Source: Leptospira sp. GIMC2001 (lineage in GTDB: Bacteria > Spirochaetota > Leptospiria > Leptospirales > Leptospiraceae). From it: 64,000 nt of DNA. The first letter of the stretch is position 1, and each line of letters opens with the position of its first letter. Under the pieces are notes generated by a model that worked only from the letters and a program-made list of their open reading frames with translations, had not been told where the DNA came from and searched no databases. The stretch is taken from the NCBI RefSeq assembly GCF_028462125.1, contig NZ_CP115468.1, positions 2,783,559 to 2,847,558 of the forward strand, written 5' to 3'. The position numbers and the translations under genes are program-made. Below are positions 16,710 to 26,179 of the stretch, piece after piece.

Positions 16710-17486
16710 ATGAAAAACACGAAAAAAAAATTAATTCTGGGTACGATAATTTCTGGATTGGGTCTTATGGCCTACAATACCTTTGCTCTTCCAAAAAAAG
16801 AGATCACCTATTTGGACAATCGATTTGTTCAAACCTATGAAGGTCGTGATGGAATCTGGATGATTCCATCAAATAATAAAAATGCCATTGCTAATCTTCT
16901 CGAAGAGACAGGATCTAGCCTTGAAACTCTTCTCACAGTCAACAATATTCCCAATGAGAAGAAAATTCCCAAAACAATCCCCATATTCTTTCCTTACAGT
17001 GATTCAAAACTTGCCGAATTGGAAGCGGATGGCAAAGGTAGAGAAGCCATTTCCTCCGATCCCGAAAAACTTGTCTGGCCTGTAATCGCCGATAAGTATT
17101 CCAAGATAACTTCTAGAATTGGAAGACGATGGAATAAATTTCATACAGGAATTGACATCGCTTGCGTTCGTAACACAATCATTGTTGCCGCAGCTGATGG
17201 AGAAGTCCAAGAAGCTGGATGGATGGGTCATTATGGCAAAATTGTCAAGATCTACCACAAGCAACTCAGCAATACAGAAACCATCTATGCCCATAATACG
17301 CATGTTCTCGTTAAGAAAGGTGATCATGTCAAAAAAGGTCAGATCATTGCTTTCTCAGGAACTACAGGAAAATCTACAGGACCGCATCTACATTTTGAAG
17401 TTCGTTATCAAAATATATTCCTAAATCCTGAACACTTCTTACCTGAATTTCCAGATACTATCGAAGCCATTGCACAATTGGATTGA
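16710..17486 (+). CDS. M23 family peptidoglycan endopeptidase with LysM-like module
   Basis: An exported or membrane-anchored murein hydrolase. A hydrophobic N-terminus (about 9-27) precedes a LysM-like stretch ('NLLEETGSSLETLLTVNNIP', ending 'IPIFFP') and a C-terminal LytM/M23 domain. Zinc ligands are in place: 'FHTGIDIA' (HxxxD, about 146-150) and 'GPHLHFEVR' (HxH, about 226-228), with 'YAHN' between. It cleaves peptide cross-links in peptidoglycan, or acts as a divisome activator if positioned so. The following HAD gene starts inside its last 17 bases, so the two are translated together. Confidence 0.9.
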   Translation: MKNTKKKLILGTIISGLGLMAYNTFALPKKEITYLDNRFVQTYEGRDGIWMIPSNNKNAIANLLEETGSSLETLLTVNNIPNEKKIPKTIPIFFPYSDSKLAELEADGKGREAISSDPEKLVWPVIADKYSKITSRIGRRWNKFHTGIDIACVRNTIIVAAADGEVQEAGWMGHYGKIVKIYHKQLSNTETIYAHNTHVLVKKGDHVKKGQIIAFSGTTGKSTGPHLHFEVRYQNIFLNPEHFLPEFPDTIEAIAQLD

Positions 17487-18306
17487 TACAAGCTGGACTG
17501 AGGATGTGCAATCTATCTGGAGGGAACTATTAGATTCCGCTCCAGGATTGCTCTGCCTAGACTTTGATAATACATTCGTTCGCGGTGATTTTGGCGAAGC
17601 CGTGATGGAAAAGTTGCTATCATCAGGCTATCCCAAAAATTCAAAACAATCCCTCAATTACCCTTCACTTTTTCGTGATGCCGCAACAGCAGAAAATTCA
17701 CACAAGCAAGCAATCCAGACAGGTGATGGACAAGCTTGGAAAGATTTAGTTTGGGCAGAGTATGCCTATGTTCGCAAAACTCGAGGTTTGGGAGAGTCCT
17801 ATCGTTGGTCGGCTTTCATTTTTATGGGTTGGGAAGAGATCCAATTCAAGAAATACTGTAGAGAAATCTGGCTTGATGGGTTGGATCTGGCCAAAAATGA
17901 CAAAACTGCCGTTCATCCAAGAGAACCTCTTCTGCAATTAGTCAAAGAATTCCAGCGCAGAACTTGGAGAATTTTAATTGTTACTGCAAGTCCCCAGTGG
18001 GCAATTGCAGTAACAACATCGGAACTAGGTCTTGCGCCAGACGATGTCATCGGAATGCGAACGGAGCTAAATTCTGAATCCCAATCCACTTATACAATTA
18101 TCGAACCTTATCCATACGGCGAGGGAAAAGTCCAAGCGATCCATAATTTGACCGGGCTAACACCTGATATTTCTTTTGGAGATACGATCAATGACTTTCC
18201 CATGCTCAAGGCTTCTAAGAGATTTGCTCTACTATTCGATCGAGGCGACAATTCATTGAACCAAAAATGTCAAGAGAACGGAATATTTATACATCCTTGG
18301 ATTTAA
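17470..18306 (+). CDS. HAD-family phosphatase
   Basis: A 278-residue haloacid-dehalogenase hydrolase. Motif I is '[14 protein letters not shown]' (DxDxT, about 32-36), motif II lies in '[12 protein letters not shown]' (Thr/Ser), and motif III/IV is '[13 protein letters not shown]'. This is the arrangement of phosphoserine-phosphatase-like (SerB/IB) proteins, with a helical cap at about 45-165. The substrate is probably a small phosphate monoester and is not identifiable here. The start is TTG at 17470, overlapping the peptidase gene by 17 bases in another frame; no in-frame ATG lies nearby before motif I. Co-translation with the cell-wall peptidase hints at an envelope-related role, which is speculative. 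Confidence 0.85.
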   Translation: MHNWIDTSWTEDVQSIWRELLDSAPGLLCLDFDNTFVRGDFGEAVMEKLLSSGYPKNSKQSLNYPSLFRDAATAENSHKQAIQTGDGQAWKDLVWAEYAYVRKTRGLGESYRWSAFIFMGWEEIQFKKYCREIWLDGLDLAKNDKTAVHPREPLLQLVKEFQRRTWRILIVTASPQWAIAVTTSELGLAPDDVIGMRTELNSESQSTYTIIEPYPYGEGKVQAIHNLTGLTPDISFGDTINDFPMLKASKRFALLFDRGDNSLNQKCQENGIFIHPWI

Positions 18307-18352
18307 TTGTTTTTTTCTTGTGAGAATATCCGTTATATTGGATGTTGTCACC

Positions 18353-18973
18353 ATGGTCGGACAGAGTATAGATCCAGCAGATGCTGAAATTCCTAAAGAA
18401 ATTGATGGCGACTATATTACAGACGTCGTAAAAGACAATTTAAAACTCATTCGCCATACAAAAGGACTCTCTCTCGACAAGCTTGCGAGCAAATGTGGAG
18501 TGAGTCGCGCCATGCTTTCGCAGATTGAACAAGGCAAAAGCGTTCCAACCATCTCAGTTCTCTGGAAAGTAGCCAATGGACTCAATGTTCCTTTTAGTGA
18601 TCTTTTAAAAGAGAGACGACAAGAAGGAGTTTTCGTACTCAAACACGAAAATTCTAAGTTATTGTATTCTAGTTCTAAGGTTTTTTCTTCCCGAGCGCTT
18701 TTTCCTTTTGTTGGCAATCGCAAAACAGAATTCTATGAACTCATACTCAAACCAGGTGGGATCGAAGTTGCAGATCCCCACCAAACAGGCACTATAGAAA
18801 ACATTGTAGTTGTATCTGGTAAATTGCGCCTGCGAGTTGGTGACCAAGTCGTAGAGCTCGAACCGAAAGATAGCGTTTACTTTCGCGCCGACGTCCCGCA
18901 TGAATATTCCAATCCTACCGATTCCGAAACCCTAATGTATCTCGTGATGGATTATAGCGAAGAAGTGGGTTGA
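18353..18973 (+). CDS. XRE-family regulator with C-terminal cupin domain
   Basis: A two-domain transcription factor. Residues about 22-80 form a Cro/C1 HTH ('[19 protein letters not shown]', '[23 protein letters not shown]'), and about 115-200 form a cupin with '[23 protein letters not shown]' and '[17 protein letters not shown]'. Members of this class sense a small molecule through the cupin and regulate amino acid, sulfur or polyamine genes. I place the start at ATG 18353; an upstream in-frame GTG at 18320 would add 11 hydrophobic residues that do not fit the family. It lies between the HAD gene and prmA, 8 bases before the latter. Confidence 0.88.
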   Translation: MVGQSIDPADAEIPKEIDGDYITDVVKDNLKLIRHTKGLSLDKLASKCGVSRAMLSQIEQGKSVPTISVLWKVANGLNVPFSDLLKERRQEGVFVLKHENSKLLYSSSKVFSSRALFPFVGNRKTEFYELILKPGGIEVADPHQTGTIENIVVVSGKLRLRVGDQVVELEPKDSVYFRADVPHEYSNPTDSETLMYLVMDYSEEVG

Positions 18974-18981
18974 TCTTTTAA

Positions 18982-19887
18982 TTGTTATACCGCGAAGCAA
19001 AAGTTAACTTACCAAAAGAATTTGCAGAATCTCTCAATGATTTTCTAGAGACATTGCAGATTCCTGGTTACTACGAGATCCTTTTTGATTCTAGTATTCC
19101 AAAAGACGAAGGAATCATACTTCCTGAGAATACAAATATTCGAGCTTACCTCAATTCAGAAGATGTCACAACCGAAATCAAATTAAGAATTTTCCTTTCT
19201 ACTCTGTGCCCAAGCTCACATAGCTTGGAAATTCGTGAGATCGAAACCAGAGAATACGAGGAAGCTTACAAAGAATTTTATAAACCTTTTGCTGTTGATC
19301 GAGTATGGATCATTCCTATCTGGGAGAAAGACAACGATCTTACAAAAAAAATTGTAAGCGATGGAGACATTCCCCTATTTTTAAATCCAGGTGTAGCTTT
19401 TGGAACTGGACATCATGAGACAACTCAGATGATCGTGGAAAGACTTCAAACTTTAATCCAGAAAGGAGATCGAATTCTCGATCTCGGCACAGGCTCTGGA
19501 ATATTATCTCTGTTATGTGGACTTCTTGGAGCTTCTACTATTTTTTCATTAGACATTGATCCAAATGCTGTCAAAGCAGCACTATCTAATTGGAAAGAAA
19601 ATATCTATCCCAATGATTGCAAATTTGAAGCTGTTGAATCTGGATTTGATCATCCGGATGTATTTGGTAGAGATTACGATATCGTACTTGCCAATATCAC
19701 ATTTGCTGTTCTATCTCAGAATATTTCGCATATTGCAAAAATCCAATCTCCAGTTTTTCTATTCAGTGGAATCATAACTGAGAAAAAAGATGAATTCCTA
19801 GAGCTACTCGCAATTCATATTCCAGGAAAGCTTGTTGATTCAAAAGAAAAAAATGGATGGGAAAGGATTGAGTGGATTCGTTCTTAA
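18982..19887 (+). CDS. prmA: Ribosomal protein L11 methyltransferase
   Basis: An S-adenosylmethionine-dependent enzyme that trimethylates ribosomal protein L11. The PrmA-specific segment 'PGVAFGTGHHETTQMIVERL' (about 137-156) precedes the SAM-binding motif I 'RILDLGTGSGILSLL', motif II 'FSLDIDPNAVKAAL' and 'YDIVLANITFAVL' (the NI/NP-type motif). Length 301 is normal. The start is TTG at 18982 (LYREAKVNL), close behind the XRE-cupin gene stop at 18973. Nothing unusual apart from the rare start codon. Confidence 0.92.
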   Translation: MLYREAKVNLPKEFAESLNDFLETLQIPGYYEILFDSSIPKDEGIILPENTNIRAYLNSEDVTTEIKLRIFLSTLCPSSHSLEIREIETREYEEAYKEFYKPFAVDRVWIIPIWEKDNDLTKKIVSDGDIPLFLNPGVAFGTGHHETTQMIVERLQTLIQKGDRILDLGTGSGILSLLCGLLGASTIFSLDIDPNAVKAALSNWKENIYPNDCKFEAVESGFDHPDVFGRDYDIVLANITFAVLSQNISHIAKIQSPVFLFSGIITEKKDEFLELLAIHIPGKLVDSKEKNGWERIEWIRS

Positions 19888-20064
19888 ATCATTTCGAAAA
19901 ATATTGAATTAAGCTGTTGTTTTAATTTTTTTTTGCGTAATCCTCTAGAAATTTTTTATTACCAAATCCAATATTCTGTTATAATAAAATAGAATAAAAT
20001 ACTTTACTTTCTTAATCTTCAGTCTTTCCTGAGCACATCACATCGTTTTTCAATAAGGAGAATT

Positions 20065-20493
20065 ATGAAACAGAAGTTTAATATAACGGCTTTGATTTAT
20101 TTATCCATATTTCTAGTTTCCATTGGAATTTTTGCACAGAAAGGTGCTGAACAAAGACCATCTGGTGGCGACGACGATTACATGCAAAAGCCCTATGGTG
20201 GATTTGATATGAGCATCACTGGAACCTGGAATTGTGGCGATCTGGGCACTATGAAAATTACACAATCTGGCGCCAAATTTTCCGGAACCTACTCCTCGAA
20301 TGGAGGCAAAGTAAAAGGCATTGTAAATGGCAATTCTGCAACAGGAACTTGGCGGGAAAAAGATGGGTCATCAGGTGAGATGGAATGGAAGATTTCAATC
20401 GAAAGGAAAACTCCAAAACCGACGCATCTTCGGGGTCATTGGAAGAACAGCGACTCAGATGATTGGGAAGATGAGTGGATTTGCACTAAATAA
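20065..20493 (+). CDS. Small secreted protein of unknown function
   Basis: A 142-residue protein with a clear signal peptide (MKQKFNITALIYLSIFLVSI, cleavage expected near 'IFAQ'). The mature part has 'ITGTWNCGDLGTMKITQSG' and 'GTYSSNGGKVKGIVNGNSAT', a beta-rich lipocalin-like pattern ('GxW', 'I.Q.G...GTY') common to small secreted proteins that assess binding of a ligand; a Trp-rich acidic tail ends 'DEWICTK'. A strong AAGGAG ribosome site lies 6 bases upstream, with a TATAAT box at 19980-19985. The WG-repeat gene follows after 3 bases, so the two share a message. Confidence 0.8.
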   Translation: MKQKFNITALIYLSIFLVSIGIFAQKGAEQRPSGGDDDYMQKPYGGFDMSITGTWNCGDLGTMKITQSGAKFSGTYSSNGGKVKGIVNGNSATGTWREKDGSSGEMEWKISIERKTPKPTHLRGHWKNSDSDDWEDEWICTK

Positions 20494-20496
20494 TTT

Positions 20497-21048
20497 ATGA
20501 ACCAAAACAATATAATTGCATCTATGTTTATATTCCAAAAATCTAAATTGCGTTTTGTTAGATCCTTCGTGAAATACTCTGGATCAAAAATTCAATTTCG
20601 TAATTTATTTTCGATTATCATTTTCATTGTCATGCTTTCGAGCTGGAGCACGAATATTACAGCGAAGGATATTACTACCTATCATAAAGAAAATTTTGAC
20701 AATGTTGAATTTAACAAACATGGCCTTGCATCAATCCTTACAAAAGACGGATGGGTTGTTATCAATAAAAAGTTGAAGGTAGTTTATGTTCCATTTATTT
20801 ATGATAATGGTCCCGACTTTTTCGTGGAAGGCCTAAGCCGATACATTGATAAAGATAAAATGGGTTTCGTAAATGAAAAAGGACAAATTGTGATCCAAGC
20901 AAAATATGATTTTGTTTATCCATTCGAAAAGGGCAAAGCAAAATTTTGTAATGGATGCAAGTCAATTCAGGAAGGCGAACACTATTATATGGATCCAAAA
21001 TCTGGAACATGGGGAACGATCAATAAACAAGGGAAGGTTTTAAAATAA
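20497..21048 (+). CDS. Exported WG-repeat-like protein
   Basis: A 183-residue protein. After an N-terminal stretch with one hydrophobic segment (about 38-56, 'LFSIIIFIVMLSSW') come WG-type repeats: 'HGLASILTKDGWVVINKKLK', 'KMGFVNEKGQIVIQAKYDFV' with 'PFEKGKAKF', and 'TWGTINKQGKVL'. These repeats build small beta modules of unknown ligand. The first 35 residues before the hydrophobic segment are long and basic for a signal peptide, so ATG at 20524 or a later start is possible. It begins 3 bases after the preceding gene. Confidence 0.75.
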   Translation: MNQNNIIASMFIFQKSKLRFVRSFVKYSGSKIQFRNLFSIIIFIVMLSSWSTNITAKDITTYHKENFDNVEFNKHGLASILTKDGWVVINKKLKVVYVPFIYDNGPDFFVEGLSRYIDKDKMGFVNEKGQIVIQAKYDFVYPFEKGKAKFCNGCKSIQEGEHYYMDPKSGTWGTINKQGKVLK

Positions 21049-21063
21049 GTAGATAAGAATTTA

Positions 21064-21093
21064 TTGACAACTATAATTTAGCACGAGTCTAAT
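21064..21093 (+). promoter_or_regulatory. Candidate sigma-70 promoter of the repeat lipoprotein gene
   Basis: TTGACA (21064-21069), an 18-base spacer and TCTAAT (21088-21093) lie 55 bases before the ATG at 21148. The leader could form a small hairpin, AGGAA-(7 bases)-TTCCT near 21100-21116. Confidence 0.5.
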
Positions 21094-21147
21094 TTATTAG
21101 GAAAGTAAGGTTCCTTTATAGGTTTGATCAACCGATAATATATATTA

Positions 21148-22269
21148 ATGAAAGCCATTCCAGAAAAAAGTAAATTTATAAAAAGGAATGGTTTTCTATA
21201 TTGTATTTTTTTCTTAACTATCCTTTCGATTTTTCATTGCAGTATGCCCGAACTAGATCGAACCCAACTAGATCTTTCGACCTTACGATTGCTTTTTCAG
21301 AGAACATCTTCAACTGACACAGCCACGACTGAAGAAACTGAAACTGAAACATCAACTGAGACTACAACTACGCCCGCACCCGTCGTTACTTGCGCCTCAT
21401 CACTGTTAAACTGGACTGCAAGGACTGCATCAGAGCCCAACTTTTGGAGATCTGTAGCATATGGTAATGGGATATATGTCGCTGTCAGTATCAATGGAAC
21501 GAACCGCGTTATGACATCACCAGATGGAATCACGTGGACACCTCGTTCTGCTTCGGGACCTAACTCCTGGGCGTCCGTTTACTTCGGAAACGGTCAATTT
21601 GTCGCTGTATCTTTCGATGGAACCAACCAAGTAATGACTTCTCCAGACGGAATTAATTGGACACCTCGTACTGCTGCTGAACCTAATCAGTGGTATTCAG
21701 TCACCTTTGGAAATGGCATTTTTGTCGCTGTCGCTAATAGTGGAACGAATCGGGTAATGACCTCATCTGACGGGATTACCTGGACAGCAAGGGCTGCTTC
21801 GGAACCGAATGATTGGATATCTGTGACTTATGGAAATGGACTCTTTGTTGCAGTCTCCTATTCAGGAACGAATCGAGTGATGACATCACCTGATGGAATC
21901 ACATGGACATCCAAATCCGCATCTGAACAAAACTTCTGGATATCGGTGATCTATGGTAGCTCCCTCTTTGTTGCTGTTTCCGAGGATGGAACGAATCGAG
22001 TCATGACTTCTTCTAACGGAACTACTTGGACTGCAAGATCAGCTTCGGAACAAAATCAATGGTATTCAGTCAGTTTTGGAAATGGGCTTTTTGCAGCAGT
22101 CTCATACACAGGTACGAATCGCGTCATGACTTCATCTGATGGAATCAATTGGACACCTAGACTGGCGGCTGAGGCTAATGTATGGCGATCTGTTGCTTAC
22201 GGAAATGGACAATTCGTCGCAGTTTCGGAGAGTGGGACTAACCGAGTAATGACTGCAAGTTGCCCATAA
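21148..22269 (+). CDS. Lipoprotein of seven tandem repeats, probable beta-propeller
   Basis: A lipoprotein signal ends 'LSIFHCS' (Cys about 31), followed by a Thr/Glu-rich linker (about 52-75). From about residue 86 to the end there are seven head-to-tail repeats of 41 residues: 'WTxRxAxEPNxWxSVxYGN' then 'GxFVAVSxxGTNRVMTSxDG'. The Asp-containing 'DGITW' turn recalls Asp-box propeller modules. Seven repeats fit one complete seven-bladed propeller. The last blade ends 'NRVMTASCP', with a final Cys that could pair with 'VTCASSLLNW' just before the first blade and close the ring. A hairpin terminator follows. Probably a surface binding protein; ligand unknown. Confidence 0.83.
   Translation: MKAIPEKSKFIKRNGFLYCIFFLTILSIFHCSMPELDRTQLDLSTLRLLFQRTSSTDTATTEETETETSTETTTTPAPVVTCASSLLNWTARTASEPNFWRSVAYGNGIYVAVSINGTNRVMTSPDGITWTPRSASGPNSWASVYFGNGQFVAVSFDGTNQVMTSPDGINWTPRTAAEPNQWYSVTFGNGIFVAVANSGTNRVMTSSDGITWTARAASEPNDWISVTYGNGLFVAVSYSGTNRVMTSPDGITWTSKSASEQNFWISVIYGSSLFVAVSEDGTNRVMTSSNGTTWTARSASEQNQWYSVSFGNGLFAAVSYTGTNRVMTSSDGINWTPRLAAEANVWRSVAYGNGQFVAVSESGTNRVMTASCP
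21405..22262 (+). repeat. Seven in-frame ~123-base repeats within the propeller lipoprotein gene
   Basis: Each unit encodes 41 residues beginning at the 'WTxR' Trp. The units are similar but not identical in DNA, with synonymous and replacement differences, so the array is fairly old rather than a fresh expansion. All seven keep the frame. Confidence 0.8.
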
Positions 22270-22304
22270 GCATTGATTAAAAAAACGCAATTCTCTAAGC
22301 GCAC

Positions 22305-22336
22305 AAAAAAGCCTGCTATATTGAGCAGGCTTTTTT
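22305..22336. terminator. Bidirectional intrinsic terminator
   Basis: AAAAAAGCCTGCT pairs with AGCAGGCTTTTTT around a 6-base loop (22305-22336). The A-run on one side and T-run on the other allow termination in both directions, ending the rightward lipoprotein gene and the leftward cox operon. Confidence 0.88.
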
Positions 22337-22398
22337 GTATTCTTCTAAAGTAAGATAGTGTTAGTTCGCTATCTTTCCGAAACCCCTTTTTAAGTTTC

Positions 22399-22953
22399 TT
22401 AGAAACTTGAAGTAGGAAGGATTCTTGACATGATATCTCCAAAGGAGAATGCAAACAAGAGAACTAGAAAGAAGAAAGCTGAGAGAAAGATTACTCGGTT
22501 CAAATTGGTATCATACTTTAAATGCATAAAATACAATAGAACCAAGCTTGCCTTAGCAGTTGCAACAAGCATCGCAATCACCATGTTCCAAGCTCCGAAA
22601 TCAAAACCTGCAACCCAGACAGTGATAATTGTTCCAACAATCAACGCACCAAAAACCATTAAATAAGTTTTGGCTGATATGATATGATGCTCTTCACTAT
22701 CAGGTTTAGCATTATCAATCCACATTGGACTATCATCATCAGAATGAGTGTCTTGTTTGAATATGTTCAATAGTGGGTTTTCTTTAATTTTTCCTTCTTT
22801 AGAAAGATCAAAAAACTGAGCCACCCAATTCACAACAAATCCAACGACCGTTACTTTTGCGATAACTGGAGCAAAAATTCCGAATGCTAGCACAGGTGTA
22901 AGCACACAAAATATTGCGATAAAATAAAGTCCGTAATTTATAACTAATTCCAT
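22399..22953 (-). CDS. Cytochrome c oxidase subunit IV family protein
   Basis: A 184-residue membrane protein, last gene of the oxidase operon. The C-terminal 100 residues follow the prokaryotic COX IV/CtaF pattern: 'KTYLMVFGALIVGTIITVWV', 'NMVIAMLVATAKASLVLLYFMHL' and 'RVIFLSAFFFLVLLFAFSFG'. The 'KASLVLLYFMHLK' segment is diagnostic. An extra N-terminal part has one or two membrane segments (about 7-35) and a charged acidic linker, making it longer than the usual ~110 residues. It starts 6 bases after subunit III. It stabilises the oxidase complex; no catalytic role is expected. Confidence 0.85.
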   Translation of the reverse strand: MELVINYGLYFIAIFCVLTPVLAFGIFAPVIAKVTVVGFVVNWVAQFFDLSKEGKIKENPLLNIFKQDTHSDDDSPMWIDNAKPDSEEHHIISAKTYLMVFGALIVGTIITVWVAGFDFGAWNMVIAMLVATAKASLVLLYFMHLKYDTNLNRVIFLSAFFFLVLLFAFSFGDIMSRILPTSSF

Positions 22954-22959
22954 ATACTG

Positions 22960-23616
22960 TTACCCTACCAAATATAATAGTGGGAATAAATAAATCCACA
23001 CCAAGTCAACAACGTGCCAGAACAAACCAACACCTTCAACAGGAGTGTAGTATTCTGGACCAACATTGCCACGAATGTTTTTGATCATTACCCATACGAT
23101 CATACCTGCTCCGGCAACAACGTGAACTCCATGAAGTCCTGTCATTACGAAGTAGAAGCCAAAAAACATCGAAGCGTATTCAACATTGGCGAGTTCTGGG
23201 TTCGTGAAAAAATGCCCAGGCAATAAGCCATCATGAATCTTGTGAGAGTATTCAAAATACTTCACTACCATAAAGGTTAGAGCACAAGCAACAGTGATTG
23301 CCATCATCCAAGTTGCTGCATTTCTTTTGCCGGATTGAACATAACTGATAGCTAGAGCCATCGTTAACGAACTGAAGAGTAGAACCACTGTGTTGAAAGC
23401 ACCCAATGAAACATTGAGCATCTCACTGCCTTTATGAAACACTTCTGGGTGGATCGAATGGTAGATCAGGTAGCCTACAAATAGGCCACCAAACATAAGA
23501 ATCTCAGTGCAAAGAAACAACCATATACCTTGTTTTGAAGAAGTATATTGGTGGTGAGCACTGTCAAAATGGTGCTGATGGTGGAATTTTGATTCCGTGT
23601 TACTAGCGGTAGTCAT
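22960..23616 (-). CDS. ctaE: Cytochrome c oxidase subunit III
   Basis: A 218-residue membrane protein with about five to six helices, of the short CtaE/CyoC type. Diagnostic segments are '[20 protein letters not shown]', '[20 protein letters not shown]' and '[20 protein letters not shown]'. A His-rich N-terminus ([12 protein letters not shown]) is notable. The gene overlaps the end of subunit I by 14 bases. It is part of the proton-pumping caa3 oxidase in the cytoplasmic membrane. Confidence 0.95.
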   Translation of the reverse strand: MTTASNTESKFHHQHHFDSAHHQYTSSKQGIWLFLCTEILMFGGLFVGYLIYHSIHPEVFHKGSEMLNVSLGAFNTVVLLFSSLTMALAISYVQSGKRNAATWMMAITVACALTFMVVKYFEYSHKIHDGLLPGHFFTNPELANVEYASMFFGFYFVMTGLHGVHVVAGAGMIVWVMIKNIRGNVGPEYYTPVEGVGLFWHVVDLVWIYLFPLLYLVG

Positions 23617-25201
23617 AGGGTCCTGCTGTTACTACTGGAGTTTTTTCAAAGTTCTCATGAACTGGAGGAGAGAGAGCTTGCCATTCTAGAGTTTTTGCAC
23701 CCCAAGGATTGGCAGAAGCTTTTTCGCCCTTCAACAGCGCATGAATTATCGCAAACAATACAATTAGAAAACCGATTCCGATCAACCAAGAACCGATAGT
23801 CGAGATCTGATTGAGGGAAGTGTATTCTGGTAAATAATCAAAGTATCTTCTTGGCATTCCAAAATGTCCCAAGATAAACTGTGGAAAAAATGTTACGTTG
23901 AATCCTGAGAAAATAAATACCCAAGACCAACGACCCAAATTGTCATTGATCATCTTACCGAACATTTTAGGAAACCAGTAGAAAATTCCACCAACTAACG
24001 CCATCAAGGTTCCACCAACCATCACATAATGGAAATGGGCAACGACGAAGTAAGTATCGTGAAAATGGATATCTAGACCAGATGCCGCGAGGAATACCCC
24101 AGTCAATCCACCGATTGTAAATAGAAACATGAAACCAATTGCATAAAGCATTGGAGATTCAAAACTCACAGTTCCCTTATGCATGGTAGCGATCCAGTTG
24201 AACAACTTGATCGCTGTGGGAACTCCAACAAGCATCGTTATAAAGGAGAAAATCACACCCGCAAGTGTTGACTGTCCAGAAATAAACATATGATGTCCCC
24301 AAACTAAGAAACTCACTGCTGCAATGGCAACTGATGAATAAGCAATCGCTCGGTAACCAAATATCGTTTTTCTAGAAAAAGCAGTTACCAATTCACTGAT
24401 AATTCCCATCGCAGGAAGGATCATGATGTAAACGGCCGGATGCGAATAAAACCAGAAGAAATGTTGAAATAGAACTGGATCTCCACCCAATTTTGGATCA
24501 AAAATTCCAACTCCAAGAGTTTTCTCTGCAACTAAAAGCAATAGAGTGATCGCTAAGATTGGAGTAGCCAAAATCTGAATGATGGAAGTTGAATACAACG
24601 CCCAAACAAAAAGTGGAATCTTATCCATGCCCATTCCTGGTGCTCTCAGTTTATGAGTAGTTACAATAAAATTCAACCCTGTTAGGATTGAAGAAAATCC
24701 CATGATAAAAGCACCAGTAACCAGAAATATTACACCGTTTGATGTGCTTACAGTTGAGTAAGGAGTGTAAAATGTCCAGCCTGTGTCCACTTTATTGAAA
24801 AGTAGAGAGGTAACCGCAGTCAACATACCAGCTAGAAATAGATAGTAAGAGAACATATTCAATCTAGGGAATGCTACGTCTTTGGCACCCAATTGAATCG
24901 GTAGAACAAAATTCCCCAAGAAAGCAGGAATCCCTGGAATGATCACCATGAAAACCATAATGGCACCATGATAGGTCATAAACTTATTGTAAGTGTCCGC
25001 TGTAATAAAGTCTGCACCGAATTTAGCAAGATGCAAACGAATCAATAAAGCAAAGATACCACCGATTAAGAACATCAAAGTTACGGTTCCAAAATAAAGT
25101 AAACCGATTCTCTTGTGATCCAATGTATAGATCCAAGACATGATACCCTTGTGGTGGTTCAGGTAGTTGGTTGTTGAGGTGTGGGTTGATACCTGACTCA
25201 T
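23603..25201 (-). CDS. ctaD: Cytochrome c oxidase subunit I, A2-type
   Basis: The catalytic subunit with low-spin haem a and the haem a3-CuB centre, 532 residues, twelve expected helices. His ligands appear in '[10 protein letters not shown]', '[15 protein letters not shown]', '[10 protein letters not shown]' and 'HFHYVMVGG'. In helix VI the sequence is 'FYSHPAVY': the Glu of A1-type oxidases (HPEVY) is missing and the Tyr-Ser pair typical of A2-type enzymes such as Thermus caa3 is present. It lies between subunits II and III in the operon. It reduces oxygen and pumps protons. Confidence 0.96.
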   Translation of the reverse strand: MSQVSTHTSTTNYLNHHKGIMSWIYTLDHKRIGLLYFGTVTLMFLIGGIFALLIRLHLAKFGADFITADTYNKFMTYHGAIMVFMVIIPGIPAFLGNFVLPIQLGAKDVAFPRLNMFSYYLFLAGMLTAVTSLLFNKVDTGWTFYTPYSTVSTSNGVIFLVTGAFIMGFSSILTGLNFIVTTHKLRAPGMGMDKIPLFVWALYSTSIIQILATPILAITLLLLVAEKTLGVGIFDPKLGGDPVLFQHFFWFYSHPAVYIMILPAMGIISELVTAFSRKTIFGYRAIAYSSVAIAAVSFLVWGHHMFISGQSTLAGVIFSFITMLVGVPTAIKLFNWIATMHKGTVSFESPMLYAIGFMFLFTIGGLTGVFLAASGLDIHFHDTYFVVAHFHYVMVGGTLMALVGGIFYWFPKMFGKMINDNLGRWSWVFIFSGFNVTFFPQFILGHFGMPRRYFDYLPEYTSLNQISTIGSWLIGIGFLIVLFAIIHALLKGEKASANPWGAKTLEWQALSPPVHENFEKTPVVTAGPYDYR

Positions 25202-25210
25202 TATGTTCTC

Positions 25211-26179
25211 CTATTGAACCGATTTAATATATTCAATTAATGCTTCGACTTCATCTTCTTCCAATTGCCCTTGATACACTGGCATAGCTGGAGCGTATCC
25301 TTTTACAATTTTGGCACCAGATTGCAATATGGATTCTTTTAGATAATTCTCATCAGCCTTAACAGAAGCGCCTGATTCGAATTCTCTGTTCTGTCCATAT
25401 AGACCTTTGAAAGTTGGTCCAACGATTCGACTTCCGTCAACAGAATGGCAAGATGCACATGCTTTATTCAGATAGAGTTTTTTACCTACGTCCGCAAGAG
25501 ATTCTGATCCAACAGATTCCTCGCCATGATACCAAGCAACATAGGCTTCAGGTTCCATAACATTGAGACGAATCATCATATTAGAATGGCTTGTTCCACA
25601 GTATTCAGTACAGAATACAATGTAATTGCCCACTTCTTTTGCTTCGAACCATATTTCGGTAAATCTTCCAGGAATCGCATCTTGCTTCACACGAAATGCA
25701 GGAATGGAAAAGCTATGGATAACATCTTTAGAAGTAAGAATGATTTTGACTGGTTTACCGACTGGCACATTGAGAGACTCTTTGGATAAACTGTTTATAG
25801 TTTTACCATTTTTGTATTTGTATTCCCAAGCCCATTGCATAGCAGTAACGTGAATTTCTTCCGAAACCATTTCTGGTGGAGTTCTGAGTTTTTCAAAAAG
25901 TACCCATCCCCAATAGAAGATCACAAGTAAGATCACAAGTGGGATAAAGCTCCAAAGGAATTCAGCTAAATTGTTATGAGTAATGTATGCTGACTTCTGG
26001 TCTTCGGAAACTCTCTTGTATCGAACAAGAAACCATGTCATCCCACCGATAAGGATGATGAACGATACTAAACTGGCCCATAGCAAAAATGCGTAAAAGG
26101 TATCTACCTCTACCGCAATGTCTGTCCCGGCCACTGGCATGAATGAATTGGCTAAGTGAAGAGTGAAGGCCACCATCAA
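25211..26179 (-). CDS. ctaC: Cytochrome c oxidase subunit II with fused cytochrome c domain
   Basis: A 322-residue CtaC. Two N-terminal membrane helices (about 24-48 and 68-92) lead to a periplasmic cupredoxin domain with the CuA site 'VFCTEYCGTSHSNMM' (about 184-198; Cys, Glu, Cys, His and Met ligands). The C-terminal 85 residues are a c-type cytochrome: 'ACASCHSVDGSRIVGPTF' (CxxCH, about 240) with the distal Met in 'APAMPVYQG'. This fusion defines a caa3 oxidase. The annotated start gives MMVAFTLHL with no obvious lipobox, so a first hydrophobic stretch may serve as a signal. It overlaps the SCO gene by 4 bases. Confidence 0.95.
   Translation of the reverse strand: MMVAFTLHLANSFMPVAGTDIAVEVDTFYAFLLWASLVSFIILIGGMTWFLVRYKRVSEDQKSAYITHNNLAEFLWSFIPLVILLVIFYWGWVLFEKLRTPPEMVSEEIHVTAMQWAWEYKYKNGKTINSLSKESLNVPVGKPVKIILTSKDVIHSFSIPAFRVKQDAIPGRFTEIWFEAKEVGNYIVFCTEYCGTSHSNMMIRLNVMEPEAYVAWYHGEESVGSESLADVGKKLYLNKACASCHSVDGSRIVGPTFKGLYGQNREFESGASVKADENYLKESILQSGAKIVKGYAPAMPVYQGQLEEDEVEALIEYIKSVQ

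Noticed and set aside
21405..22262. Repeat array considered as CRISPR
   Set aside because: The 123-base units are in-frame coding repeats with gradual divergence and no spacers.
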